This document shows, one piece after another, positions 10,783 through 22,600 of a stretch of 38,702 nucleotides of DNA. The notes below the pieces were generated by a model. It was not told the DNA's origin, did not search any database, and saw only the letters and a program-made list of their open reading frames with translations. The stretch's first letter is position 1, and every line of letters begins with the position of its first letter. A program made the translations under genes and the position numbers. The stretch is from Streptomyces catenulae (GTDB lineage Bacteria > Actinomycetota > Actinomycetes > Streptomycetales > Streptomycetaceae): positions 1 through 38,702 of the forward strand of contig NZ_JODY01000047.1 in NCBI RefSeq assembly GCF_000718015.1, written 5' to 3'.

Positions 10783-11886
10783 ATGACGCCGACCGTCCCG
10801 GCCTCCGGGACCGAGAGCCCCTTCGCCGCCTTCGGCCTTACCGGCGCACCCGGAACCGACGCGTTCTGGACAGCGGCCACACCCGCGTACGCGCCGGACG
10901 GTGACCGCGGTTGGGTCGCCCTGTTCCGGTGGCGCGGCGCTCCGGCGGTGGTCGACTTCGAGAGCTGGTCGGATCCGGTGCCGCTGGTCCGGTGGCGCGA
11001 TACGGACTGCTGGTACGCCGAGGTGCGCATGCCCGCGCGGCTCCGCGTGACCTACCGCTTCCTCGTCGACGGCGCGGCGTACGCCGATCCGTCCAACCCG
11101 GTGGGCGTCGGCGGCGACCGTTCCGTCACCGCCACTCCGGACGCCCCGCCCCAGCCGTACTGGCCGGTCCTCGGCACGGACGACATCCTGCCGCTGCCAC
11201 GGACCCGGGTCCGCTGGACCGGCGGGCGGCTCGGTGGGCGCCGCACCGTGCGGATCCACCCGGTGGGCGGCGGCGGGCCGGTGGTCCTGCTGCTCGACGG
11301 GGACGACTGGCTGCATCTGCACCCGGCCATGGCCGCGTTCGACGCGGCCGCCGACGCCGGGGAGATGCCCCCGGCCACACTGGTCTTCCTGCCGTGCAAG
11401 AACCGGTCGGCCGAGTTCGGCTGCCGACCGGAGCTGTGGGAGGCGGTACGCGACGAGCTGCTGCCGCTGGTGGCGGAGAGCGGGGTGCCCGCCGACCTCG
11501 ACCGCCTGGTGGTCGCCGGGCAGAGCCTGGGCGGGCTGAGCGCGGTGTACGCGGCGCTGGAATTCCCGGAGCTGGTCTCCCGCGTCGCCTGCCAGTCGGG
11601 CTCCTTCTGGTGGACGCCGGAGGCCGAGAGGCTGCCGGATCCCCTCGGCGGGCCGGTCGGGGGCGCCGTCGCCGCGCGTCTGCGGGAGCGCCCCGCCCCG
11701 CCCGGCCTGCGGATCGCGTTCGACCTGGGAGAGCACGAGCCCCGCATGCGTCCGCACTGCGAACTCGTCGAATCCCTGGTCGCACAAGCCGGTGCGACCG
11801 TGCGGACCTCGCGGTCGGCGGCGGGCCACGACCGGGCGGGCTGGCGGCAGGCGCTGCTCAGGGACGTCGCCTGGGCACTGGGGTGA
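10783..11886 (+). CDS. cchJ: Siderophore esterase of the Fes/IroD type (CchJ)
   Basis: A 367-residue alpha/beta hydrolase of the enterochelin esterase family, without signal peptide, so cytoplasmic. The N-terminal Fes-like domain contains VALFRWRG and MPARLRVTYRFLVDG; the hydrolase domain begins near VVLLLDGDDWL. The nucleophile is Ser248 in AGQSLGGLSAVYAAL and the catalytic histidine is His349 in GHDRAGWRQAL. In the coelichelin cluster the equivalent protein has been proposed to release the peptide from the NRPS, which lacks a thioesterase, or to hydrolyse the imported iron complex. The start at 10783 has GGGGAG upstream. The gene ends inside a terminator shared with cchI. Confidence 0.9.
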   Translation: MTPTVPASGTESPFAAFGLTGAPGTDAFWTAATPAYAPDGDRGWVALFRWRGAPAVVDFESWSDPVPLVRWRDTDCWYAEVRMPARLRVTYRFLVDGAAYADPSNPVGVGGDRSVTATPDAPPQPYWPVLGTDDILPLPRTRVRWTGGRLGGRRTVRIHPVGGGGPVVLLLDGDDWLHLHPAMAAFDAAADAGEMPPATLVFLPCKNRSAEFGCRPELWEAVRDELLPLVAESGVPADLDRLVVAGQSLGGLSAVYAALEFPELVSRVACQSGSFWWTPEAERLPDPLGGPVGGAVAARLRERPAPPGLRIAFDLGEHEPRMRPHCELVESLVAQAGATVRTSRSAAGHDRAGWRQALLRDVAWALG

Positions 11887-11940
11887 CGGGCGGGGCCCGG
11901 GCCACCGGCGGACAGCCGGGACCCGGGCCCCGCCCGTCAC
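11883..11940. terminator. Bidirectional terminator containing the stop codons of cchJ and cchI
   Basis: A perfect 19-base inverted repeat (arms 11883-11901 and 11922-11940, beginning GTGACGGGCGGGG) with a 20-base loop. The TGA of cchJ (11884-11886) lies in the left arm and the TGA of cchI (11939-11937) in the right arm at the mirrored place, so the two convergent genes share both hairpin and stop sequence. Confidence 0.85.
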
Positions 11941-13640
11941 CGGGTCACCGCGAGGCGGTACCCCTCGTCACCCGCGAGCAGCTCGCGATGGGTACCTTCC
12001 GCGGTGACCACACCGCCGTCCAGGACGAGGACCCGGTCCGCGGCGTCCAGCAACGCCGGGCTGCTGGTGATCACGACGGTCGTACGGCCCCGGCGCAGCG
12101 CCGCGATGTTGCGCGCGACGAGCTGCTCGGTGACCGCGTCCACCGCCGTCGTCGGATCGTGCAGCACAAGCACCCCGCTGTCCGCCGCCAGCGCCCTGGC
12201 CAGCGACAGCCGTTGCCGCTGCCCCCCGGACAGATTCGAGCCGCGGTCGCGGACCTCGTAGTCCAGCCCCTGCCGGTGCAGGGCGACGACATCGGTCAGC
12301 ATCGACGCCTCCACCGCCTCGGGCACCGTCCGGCTCGTGCCCGACGGGTCGATGTTCGAGCGGAGCGTGCCGCCGAAGATTTCCCCGTCGTACGGGTTCA
12401 CCAGCAACTGCTCGCGGACCGCCTCGACCGACAGCTCCGCGAACTCCTGACCGCTCAGCCGGACCACCCCCTCGTAGCCATCCGGCGGGACGTGCACGGC
12501 CAGAATCGAGGCGAGGTCCGCCGCCGCCCGCGGCTGGTAGGCCGCGATCGCGGTGAACTCACCGGCCGGAACCTGGAACTTGACCCCTTGCAGGGCCCCG
12601 TACCGGACGCAGTCGACGTCGAGGTCCCCACCGGGCGCCGGACGCCCCGTGCCCGGCGCCGCCACCGGCGGGGCGGACAGCACCAGCGCCATCCGCTCCG
12701 CCGAAGCGCGCGCCGTCATCACGTACTTGGGCATGTCCGAGAAGAGCTTGAGCGGCTCCATGATGAACTGGGCCAGGCCCACGGCCATGACCAGCTCGCC
12801 GATCCCGATCCGCCCCTCGTAGGTGAGCCAACCCGCCATCAGGGTCACCGAGGCCGCGAGGACGGCGTTCAGGCCCAGTGCGGTGCCCGCGTAGGTGCCG
12901 TTCACCCGGGCGACGGTGATCGCCTGCTGCCTCGCCTCCGCGCTGACCTTCCGGTAGGACCGGAACGCCGCGTGATTGCCGCCGAAGCCGTGCAGCGGAC
13001 GCAGACCGGTGATCAGGTCGGCGACCTTCGCACCCGCCCGCGCCACCCGGGCCTGCTGCTCCCGGGTGCTGCTGCCGATCCGCCGGGACATGACGCTGAG
13101 GACCGACAGGATGGCGACGGTCCCGACGACGACCAGCAGACCGAGCCGGATGCTCGCCACGCTCAGCGCGACCGCCGCGATCAGCACCGCGACCAGCGAG
13201 CTGATCAGCATCGGCACCACCTCGACGATGTCGGCGGTCTGGTCGGCGTCCTCGGTGGCGACGGTGAGCACCTCGCCGGACTTGAGGTCGACGTCCCGGG
13301 CCACCGGCTGGAGGCCGCAGGCCGCGACCCGCACCCTCCAGCGGTGGGCCTCGGTGGTGTTGGCCTTCTGCAGGATGCGCATGCCGAACCGCCACGACAG
13401 CGACACGACGGTGATGAGCACGGCCAGGGCGGCGACCGACAGGACGAGCGCCGGGAGGCTGCGCTCCCGCATCGTGTGCTCGACGATCAGGCCGAGCGCG
13501 ATCGGGAAGGCGGTCTCACCCGCCTGGTACAGGCCCATGAGGAGGGTGCCCCAGGCCATCGCGCCGACGTTGCGGCGTATGGCGGTCCGGAGGATGTCGG
13601 ATCCCGGCCTGCGGGATGTGGGGGCGTCAGGAGTTGTCAT
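11937..13640 (-). CDS. cchI: ABC half-exporter with degenerate nucleotide-binding site (CchI)
   Basis: A 567-residue protein with a type I exporter membrane domain (about six segments, e.g. [20 protein letters not shown] and [20 protein letters not shown]) and a C-terminal ATPase domain. The signature [15 protein letters not shown] (about residue 468) is intact. Walker A is lost: the position near 363 reads [19 protein letters not shown], with no GxxGxGK. Walker B is VLVLHDPTT (D to H, E to D), the Q-loop reads [11 protein letters not shown], and the H-loop histidine is Ser ([11 protein letters not shown]). It should work only as part of a heterodimer, presumably with CchG, to export coelichelin. 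The ATG at 13640 is chosen because it overlaps the cchH stop by 14 bases and the family starts there. Confidence 0.9.
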   Translation of the reverse strand: MTTPDAPTSRRPGSDILRTAIRRNVGAMAWGTLLMGLYQAGETAFPIALGLIVEHTMRERSLPALVLSVAALAVLITVVSLSWRFGMRILQKANTTEAHRWRVRVAACGLQPVARDVDLKSGEVLTVATEDADQTADIVEVVPMLISSLVAVLIAAVALSVASIRLGLLVVVGTVAILSVLSVMSRRIGSSTREQQARVARAGAKVADLITGLRPLHGFGGNHAAFRSYRKVSAEARQQAITVARVNGTYAGTALGLNAVLAASVTLMAGWLTYEGRIGIGELVMAVGLAQFIMEPLKLFSDMPKYVMTARASAERMALVLSAPPVAAPGTGRPAPGGDLDVDCVRYGALQGVKFQVPAGEFTAIAAYQPRAAADLASILAVHVPPDGYEGVVRLSGQEFAELSVEAVREQLLVNPYDGEIFGGTLRSNIDPSGTSRTVPEAVEASMLTDVVALHRQGLDYEVRDRGSNLSGGQRQRLSLARALAADSGVLVLHDPTTAVDAVTEQLVARNIAALRRGRTTVVITSSPALLDAADRVLVLDGGVVTAEGTHRELLAGDEGYRLAVTR

Positions 13641-16600
13641 CGAGATGGCGGGCAATCGCTTCCGGAGTTCGCAGGGTGAACAGATCACGGATGGTGATCA
13701 CGGGGCCGAATTCACGGCGCAGCAGTCCGACCAGGCGGACGGCCAGCATGGAGTGTCCCCCGAGGGAGACGAAGTCACTCACCGCACTCACCTCGTCGTC
13801 GTCCAGGTCCAGGGCCTCGGCGAAGTACTCGCAGACCACGGACTCGGTCTCCGTCTCCGGGCCGCGCTCCCCCGCGGTGGTCAGCGCCCCCAGCGGCCTG
13901 GGTTCCGGCAGGGCCTTGGTGTCGGCCTTCCCGTTGACCGTGAGCGGGATGCGGTCGACCTGCGCGTAGTGCGTCGGGCGCAGGAAGTCCGGCAGCCCGG
14001 CCCCCGCCTCCGCCGCGACCGTCGCCAGGTCGGCACCGTCCAGGACGAGGTAGGCGGCCAGCCGGTGGCCGCCGTCGACCTGCGGGTCGGGCTGCGCGAC
14101 CACGGCGGTGAACCGCACCGCCGGATGGGCCGCGAACGCCGCCTCGACCTCACCCGGTTCGACCCGGTGTCCGCGGATCTTGACCTGCTGGTCGGTGCGG
14201 CCGAGGTACAGCAGGTTCCCGTCGGGCCGTCGGACCACCAGGTCACCGGTGCGGTACATCCGCTCGCCGGGCTCGCCGAACGGGGACGCGACGAAACGGT
14301 GCGCGGTCTGCGCGGGCTGCCCGAGATAGCCGCGGGCGATGCCGACGCCCGCGACGTACAGCTCACCGGGCACACCGTCCGGAAGCGGCCGCAGCCACGG
14401 GTCCAGCACGAACACCTCGGTGTTGTCGATCGCCACGCCCACCACCGGGTCCTGGCACTCGAAGGTGCCGACGCCGAGGGTGTTGATGGTGTATTCGGTC
14501 GGGCCGTAGAGGTTGTAGCCCACCGTTCCCTCGGTGTCCGCGAGCCGCTGCCACAGCGCCGGGGTGACCGCCTCACCGCCCAGCAGCACCAGCGCGGGGC
14601 GCCGGTCCGGGTTGTCGAGCAGTCCCTCGGCGACCAGTTGCTGGGCGTACGTGGGGGTCACGTTGACGACGTCGATCCCGTGCTCGCCGCAGTACGCGAC
14701 CAGGCCGGGCGCGTCGCGACGCAACTCCTCGTCGCAGATGTGCACCTCATGGCCGTCGGCGAGCCACAGCAGCTCCTCCCACGACATGTCGAACGCGAAC
14801 GAGACGGTGTGGGCGATCCGGAACACCCGGTCGCCGTGGTCGGCCAGCACCGGCGCGAAGATCCGGCGCTGATGGTTGATCAGCATGTTGGTGAGACCGG
14901 CGTACTCCGTCACCACGCCCTTGGGCTTCCCCGTGGAGCCCGAGGTGTAGATCGTGTACGCGGGGTGGCGCAGACGCAGCGGGTCGTCCGGCGCGAACGT
15001 CACGAACGGCTCGGCCTCCGGAAGGGGGCGGTCCAGTTCGATCAGGTCGCCGGTGAGCCGCCGCGACACGCCGCTGACCGTGAGGATCACCTCCGGTCGG
15101 GCGTCCGCGACGATCGCGGCGATCCGCTCGTCCGGGTGGTCGAGCTCCAGCGGCACATACGCAGCTCCCGTCCGCAGCACCGCGAAGAGCGCCACGATCG
15201 AGTCGAGGGAGCGCGGGATCGCCAGGCCCACGGTCCGCTCGGGGCCGATGCCGCGTCCGGTGAGCACCCCGGCCAGTTCCCGGCTGCGGTCCCGCAGTTG
15301 CGCGAAGGTCATGCTCCGGCCGTGCGCGACGAGCGCGGTCCGCTCCGGGGCGCGGTCCGCCGCCCGGTCGAACCGGTCGACCACGGTGTCGGTACCGATG
15401 CCGGTCCGGACACCGGGCCCGGGCTCGGCACCGAGACCCGGCAGCGCGCCCACCGGACCGGTGGCACCGGCGAGGTCGTCCAGCACCCGGAGGTAGTCGT
15501 CGAGCAGCCGGCGGGCGTCGGCGGTGGAGCCGTGGCGGTGCTCCAGCTTGACGGTGAGCCGCTCGCCGGGGGTGACGACCCAGGTGAACGGGTAGTGGGT
15601 GGAGTCGTCCGACAGCACCTCGGTGATGCCGTGCCGGGCGTTCATCTCCGCGAACGCGTCCAGGTCCAGGAAGTTCTGGAGCACGAACAGGTTGTCGAAC
15701 AGGGTGTCGTGACCGCTGGCCCGCTGAATCTCGCCGAGCCCCAGGTGCTCGTGCTCCATCGCCTCGACCCGGGCCGTCTGCACCGCCGTCAGGTAGTCCC
15801 GCACCGTGTCGTCCGGCCGGGCCCCCGTCCGCATGGGCACGGTGTTGAGCAGCACACCGACGATGCCGGACGAGCCCTCGGCCTCACGGCCGGAGACGGT
15901 CACACCGAACACCGCGTCGGTACGGCCGGTGTGGGCACCGAGGAGCAGGCCGAACGCGCCGGTGAGGACCGAGTTCAGCGTGACACCGTGCCGCTTGGCC
16001 GTCTCCCGCAGCCGCTCGGACCGCTCGGCGGTCAGCGTGTGGACCAGAGCGGGCGGCAGGTCGGCCGAGAGGGACGGCGCGGGCCCCGCGAGCAGCGTCG
16101 GTCCGGTGAGCCCGTCCAGGTGCTCCGCCCAGAAGCGCTCGGAGACGGCCGGATCCTTGGCCGCTATCGCCCGGGCGTGGTCCTCGAAGCTCGGTGTCGA
16201 CGGCAGCGCGTCCGGCCGCTCACCGGCGCACACCGTCCGGTAGGCGTCGAAGAGATCCCGTAGCACGATCTCGCGGGACCACCCGTCCCACAGCAGCAGG
16301 TGGTAGCTGAGCAGGAGGCCGTCGCGGCCGTCGGGCCGCCGGACCACGGTCATCCGGATCAGCGGCGGTTCGGCCGGGTCGAATCCGGTGTTGCGGTCCT
16401 CGGTGCGCAGGGCTGCGATCTCCGCGTCGGTCGACAGCTCGACCGTACGGACACCGGGCCGCCGGACCGGTCCGAGGACCTGGACCGGGTTCCCGTCGTC
16501 GTCCGTGGTGAAGCCCGCGCCGACGACCGGGTGCCGGGCCATCACACAGGCCATGGCCTCGGCGAGGGCATCGGGATCCAGCCGCCGGTCGAAGGCGAAG

Positions 16601-19600
16601 TAGCTCTGTGCGACGTAGTGTCCGGCCGCACCCGCCATCTGGGCCTGGAAGTACAGGCCCCGCTGGAGCGGGGTGACCGGTGCCGTGCGTTCGGCCGTCG
16701 TGGCGGCCTCCGCGACGGATTCCAGGGCGTGCAGCCAGTGCGTGGTGAGCGCGTCGGGGATCTGCTCGGCGAGGGTGAAGGCCGCGTGCAGGGCGCCGGT
16801 GGCCTCGTCGGTCCAGGCGTTGACCTCGACGGCGTACGGGCTCGGCCGCTCTCCGTCGGTGAGGTGCAGCGCCTGGGACTCGGCGCCGCGGCCGAGGTAG
16901 TTGAACAGCACCTGCGGACGGGCGGTGAGCAGGGGCGCCGTCTGCGGGTTGAGGTACCGCAGCTGGCCGTAGGCGACGTGCCCGGCCTCGTCGGGCTGGC
17001 GTGCGGACAGCTCGCGGGCCGCGGCGACCGGGTCGGTGTGCGCGGTGAGCCGGACGGGCGCGATGGCGGTGAACCAGCCGACCGTCCGCGCGTAGTCGTG
17101 GTGCTCCCGCGCCGGGACGCGGCCGTGCCGCTCCAGCTCGATCGTGAGATCGGCGGGGTCCGGCTGTACGCGGGTGAGCGCGGCGCGCAGCGCACCGCAC
17201 AGCAGCTCGGTCAGCGCGACGCCGAGCGCGGCGGGCGCGGTGCGCGTCACCAGGTCGCTGACGCCCGGGTCGAGTACCACCATGGTCTCGCGCAGCCCGC
17301 CGACCGCGGGCAGCAGCGGCGGCGCCTGGAGGGTGTCGATCCAGTGCCCGAGCGTGTCGGTGCTTTCGGCCGCGCGCAGGGTCAGCGCCTCGGCGTACTC
17401 GGCGTAGGACGTGGTCACGGGCGCCAGGGGCTCCCCGCGCAGGGCCGACGCGAGGTCGTCCAGCAGGATCAGCCAGGACACCGCGTCGACCGCGAGGTGG
17501 TGCACGGTGACCACCAGGGTGCGGGCCGGGGCGAGCCAGGTGAAGGCGATGACGTCCCCGGACACCGGGTCGAGCCGTCCCGCGGCCTCGTCCGCGGCGG
17601 TCAGGGCGTCGTCCGTGTCCGCGCGGACGACGGTGGCCGCACCGGCCGGTCCGGTGTGCAGGCTCCACGCCCCGTGCTCGGTCCGCAGCCGCAGCCGCAG
17701 GGCGGGGTGGGTGGCCAGCAGGGCGTCCGCGGCGCGGCGCACCTCGGCGAGCCCGGTGCCCTCGGGCAGCTCGACCGCCCGTGCCTGGGCGAATCGCGCG
17801 AGGGAGCCGCCCAGTTCCCGCTGGCGCAGGATGATCGGCGTCGGTGGCACCGGTCCGTCCGCGTGCCGCGCGGGCACCGGAGCGGGCCGGGCTGCCTCGG
17901 ACGTGCGGGTGCCGACGGATTCGGCGAGGGCCCGCGGCGTCTTCAGGACGAACACGTCGCGGGGGGCGATCGGCACGCCCAGGGCCCGGGCGCGGTTGAC
18001 CACGGTGATGGCGACGATGCTGTCGCCGCCCGCGGCGAAGAAGTCGGTGTCGGCACCGGCCTCCGGGAGGGACAGCGCGTCGGCGAAGACGCCGGTCAGC
18101 GCGTCGAGCACGGAGTCGGTGACGGCCACCGGGGCGTCGTCCTTCGCCGCCCGCGCGATCAGGGCCTTGCGGTCCAGCTTGCCGTTGACGGTCAGCGGCA
18201 GGGCGTCCACCGACAGGACGCGACCGGGCACCATGTGGACGGGAAGCTTCTCGGCGAGCAGGGCGGAGAGGTCGCCCGGCAGCCGTCCCACCAGGTGCGC
18301 GACCAGATGGTCGCCGGTGTCCGCCACGGTGACGGCCACATCGACCACACCGTCGAGTTCCCGGATCGCGGACTCGACCTCGCCCAGCTCGATGCGGAAG
18401 CCCTTGAGCTGTACCTGGTCGTCGGCGCGACCGGCGAACTCCAGCTCGCCGTCGAGGGTCCGGCGGGCGAGGTCGCCCGTGTGGTACATGCGGGAGCCGT
18501 CGTTCGCGAACGGATCGGCCACGAACCGGCCCGCGGTGAGGCCCGGCCGCCCCAGGTACCCCAGGGCGACCTGGTCGCCCGCCACGTAGATGGCACCGAC
18601 CCGGCCCGGCGGCACCGGCCTGAGCCGGTCGTCGAGCAGATGGGTGACGAGTCCGGGCAGGGGGCCGCCGATGGGGCTGGTGTCGTCGCCGGAGGCGAAG
18701 TCGTCCCTGGTCAGCACCCGGTGGGTCACGTGCACGGTGGTCTCGGTGATGCCGTACATGTTGACCAGCTCGGGCGCGGAGACGCCGTGCCGTTCGACCC
18801 AGCCGCGCAGCCGCCCCGGGTCCAGCGCCTCACCGCCGAAGATGACCCGGCGCAGCGCGGGCAGCGGCGCACCGGCGAGCCGGTCGGCCTCGGTGAACTG
18901 GTAGAAGGCCGACGGTGTCTGGTTGAGCACCGTCACCCCCCGCTCCCGGACCAGCCGGTGGAAGTCGACCGGGGATCGGGTCAGTGCGTAGTCGGGGACG
19001 AGCAGTTCGCCGCCGTGCACCAGGGCGCCCCACAGCTCCCAGACCGCGAAGTCGAAGGAGTACGAGTGGAACTGGACCCATACGTCGTCCGGGCCGAAGC
19101 CCATGTCCGGCCGGGTCCGGGTGAGCAGGGTGACCACGGCGGAGTGCGGGACGACGACGCCCTTGGGCCTGCCGGTCGAGCCGGAGGTGTAGATCACGTA
19201 CGCGGGGTCGTGCCAGTCGGCGCCGTCCGCCGCGGGGTCCGCGGTGCCCTGCGGCAGTTCGTCGCCCTGCACCAGCACGCGGGCGGTCACGCCCGCCCGC
19301 TCCAGCAGCGCCGTGAAGCGCGCCCGCTGGTCCGGGGCGACGAACACGGCCTGGGGCGCGGCGTCCGCGAGGATGTACTCCAGCCGCTCGTCCGGATAGG
19401 CCAGGTCCAGCGGTACGTACGCGCCGCCCGCCGTGACGACGGCGAGCAGGGCGACGACCTGTTCGAGGGAGCGTGGGACGGCCACCGCGACGCGCTGGCC
19501 CGGCCGGACCCCGGCCGCCCGCAGGCCCGCGGCCAACTCGTCCTTCTGCCGGGCGAGTTCGCCATAGGTCAGCGAGCCGGTGGTGCCGTCGAGGGCGCAC

Positions 19601-22600
19601 CGGGTGACGGCGGTGGCCGCCGGGTCGCGCTGTGCGGCGGCGTCGAAGAGAGCTCCGAGGGTCGTCGGCGCGATCCGTTCCAGCGCGGGCGTCTTCTCCG
19701 GCGTCAGGTCGCCGACCGGGGTATCCGGCCGGGTGAGCAGCGCGGCGAGGGTACGGGTGAACCCGTGCAGGATGTCCTGGGCCGCGCGCTCCCCGAGCAG
19801 CGCTCCGTCGTAGATCAGGTTGAAGCGGGGGCGGCCGTCGAGGGACCGTTCCACGACCAGGGTCAGCGGGTAGTGGGGGGCTCCCTCGTTGACCAGGTCG
19901 GTGATGCGCAGGGTGTCGCCGGGGCGGCGTAGCGCGGCCACGTCGGTGGCCACGTCGAACACCACGAGGGTGTCGAAGAGGGTACCGACGCCCGCCTGAC
20001 GGCCGATCCGGGCCAGCGAGACGTGCTGGTGGGGCAGGACCGCGTCCTGGTGCTCGCGCACCGAGGAGAGCACGTCGCGTGCGGTGGTGCCGGCGTCCCA
20101 GCGGGCCCGCAGCGGAACGGTGTTGATGAACAGGCCGATCATGTCCGCGATGCCGGGCACGTCCGCGTCGCGGCCGGAGACGGTGGAGCCGAACACCACG
20201 TCCTCGGAGTGGAGGATGCCGCCCAGGGTGAGCGCCCAGGCACTGTGCACGGCGGCGCTCAGACCGACACCGGCCGACCGGACCGCCGCGTCGAGGTCGT
20301 ACCCGGGCTCCACGGCGGTGTCGGCGAACCGGTCGGAAGGGGTGTGTCCCTCGGCCACCAGCGAGGGGCCGGGCAGCCCGGCGAGTTCGGCGGACCAGAC
20401 CCGGTCGCTCTCGGCGGCGTCGCGTCCGGCGAGCCAGCCGACGTAGTCCTGGAAGCTGCCCGGCGGGTGCACCGTTCCGGGTGCGTGGTACTCGGCGAGC
20501 AGCGCGCGCAGCATCGGCGGCACCGACCAGCCGTCGGCGATGAGGTGGTGCACGGTCTGCACGAGGACGGCACGGCCGGATTCCGGGTCGCGGATCAGCG
20601 TGAACCGCATCAGCGGGCCGGTGGCCAGGTCGAATCCGGCGCGGCGGTCCCGCTCGGCGAAGGCGCGCAGTTCCTCGTCGGTGAGGCCCGGCCGGTCGAG
20701 CGTGGTGAAGGGCGCCTCGCGGCCGGTGTCGAGCACGGAGACGACTCGGCCGTCGGCGAGGGGCGTGAAGCGTGCGGCCAGGTTCGGGTACAGGGTCAGG
20801 AGCCGAGTGGCCGCCGCGGCGAGCCGGGTGGCGTCGAGTTCGCCCTCCAGCGTCAGCAACTGCTGTTCCACATAGCTGCCCGCGGAGTCGTCGTCGAAGA
20901 CCGAGTGGAAGTAGAGGCCCTCCTGGAGCGGCGTCAGCGGCAGCACGGCGCGCAGCGCGGGCCCGTCGAGCGCGTCGACGTCGGCCTGGGTCAGGCGGAC
21001 CAGCGGGAAGTCGCTCGGGGAGTGGCCGCCCCGGTCGAGCGCGGCCAGACCGGCGAGCGCCGCCTCGAAGTACCCGCCGAGGGTGTCGATGTCCGCGTCG
21101 GTGAACATCCCCTCGGGCCAGGAGACGGTGGTGACGAGGGCGAACCCGCCGGAGGCGGAGGGCTCGGCGATCGCGTTGAACTCCAGGGCACGCGGCAACC
21201 GCATCCGCGGGTCGCGCTTCTCGCCCAGCTGTCCGGTGGTCCCGGCGAGCTGCCAGTCGCCGGTGGCACCGGCGTCGAAGCGGCCCAGGTAGTTGAAGAG
21301 CACCTGGGGTGCGGGGGCCGGGAAGGCGGTGTCGGACAGGTATCGCAGGGCGCCGTAGGAGAGGCCGTTGCCGGGGACGCGGGCGAGGTCCTCCTTGACC
21401 GCCTTGAGGGCGGCGGCGAGGTAGCCGGGGGCGGTGAGGTCGTTCGCGGCACCGGGGTCCACGGTCACCGGGAACAGCGTGGTGAACCAGCCGACGGTCC
21501 GCGAGAGGTCCGGCTCGATGCCGGAGGCGCCCGCCACATGGCGCTCTTCGCGGCCGTGGCCCTCCAGTTCGATGTGGGCGAAGGTCTGGTCCTGTCCGCG
21601 GTCGCGGCGCCACCGGGCGAGGGCGACGGCGAGGGCGGTCAGCAGGACGTCGTTGACGCCCGCGTGGAACTTCGCCGGCACCTCCCCCAGCAGCGCGGCC
21701 GTGGTCTCGGGGCCGGTCGTGAGCGTCAGCTGCCGCTCCCGCTCGACGGTGTCGGCCGCGGTGAGCGCCCGCCTGCCCAGCGGGGCGTCCGGCCCCGGCA
21801 GAGGGCGGGCGTAGTGGGTGCGGTCCGCGTCGAACTCCGCGCTCTGCAGGAGCTGGGTCCAGCGCCGGAACGATGTGCCCACCGCGGGCAGTTCGATCGC
21901 CTCACCTGCGGCGTACCGGCGCCAGGCGGTGGCCAGGTCGTCCATCAGGATCCGCCAGGACACGCCGTCGATCACCACATGGTGGACGACGACGACCAGT
22001 TGGCGTGCCGCGCGGCGCCAGACGGCGCGCAGCATCACGCCGTCGTCGGGGTCCAGCGCCTCGGTCGCGAGGGCGACGCAGTCCTCCAACGGCCGGTCGC
22101 TCTCCTGCCATCCGGCCGTGGCCGTACCGGCCTCGGGGATGTCGAAGCTCCAGCGGTCGCCGCGCACCAGCCGGGCGCGCAGCATGTCGTGCCGGGCGAC
22201 GACGGCGGTGAGGACCGCATCGAGCGCGTCGGCGGTGAGGCCGTCGGGGGCGTTCAGGACGACCGACTGGACGAAGCCGTCGATCGCCTCTGTGGTCCCG
22301 CCGAGCCACTGGACGACGGGTGAGCCGACGACGGGACCGGTGGCGATGTCGTCGTGGTCCACGGGGAGCACGTCGTCGCGGCTCGCCACCGCCGCCAGTG
22401 CGCCCAGGCCGCTGTGGCCGAAGATCTGCCGCACGGTGACGTGGAGCCCCGCCTCGCGCAGCGCGCTCAGGAGGGAGATCGCGAGGATGCTGTCACCGCC
22501 GAGGTCGAAGAAGTCCTGGTCGACGCCGACCTCCTCCAGCCGCAGCACCGAGGCGGCGGCCGCGCACACCGCGCGTTCGTCGTCGGTGGTGGGCCGGACG

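Noticed and set aside
13627..14000. Thioesterase domain at the end of cchH
   Set aside because: The protein ends about 40 residues after the third carrier serine; no GxSxG hydrolase domain follows.
12976..22323. Very long open frames on the + strand opposite cchH (for example 12976-16263, 16300-19932 and 20023-22323)
   Set aside because: They are antisense shadows caused by high GC; their peptides lack domains, while the - strand gives a continuous NRPS with all core motifs.
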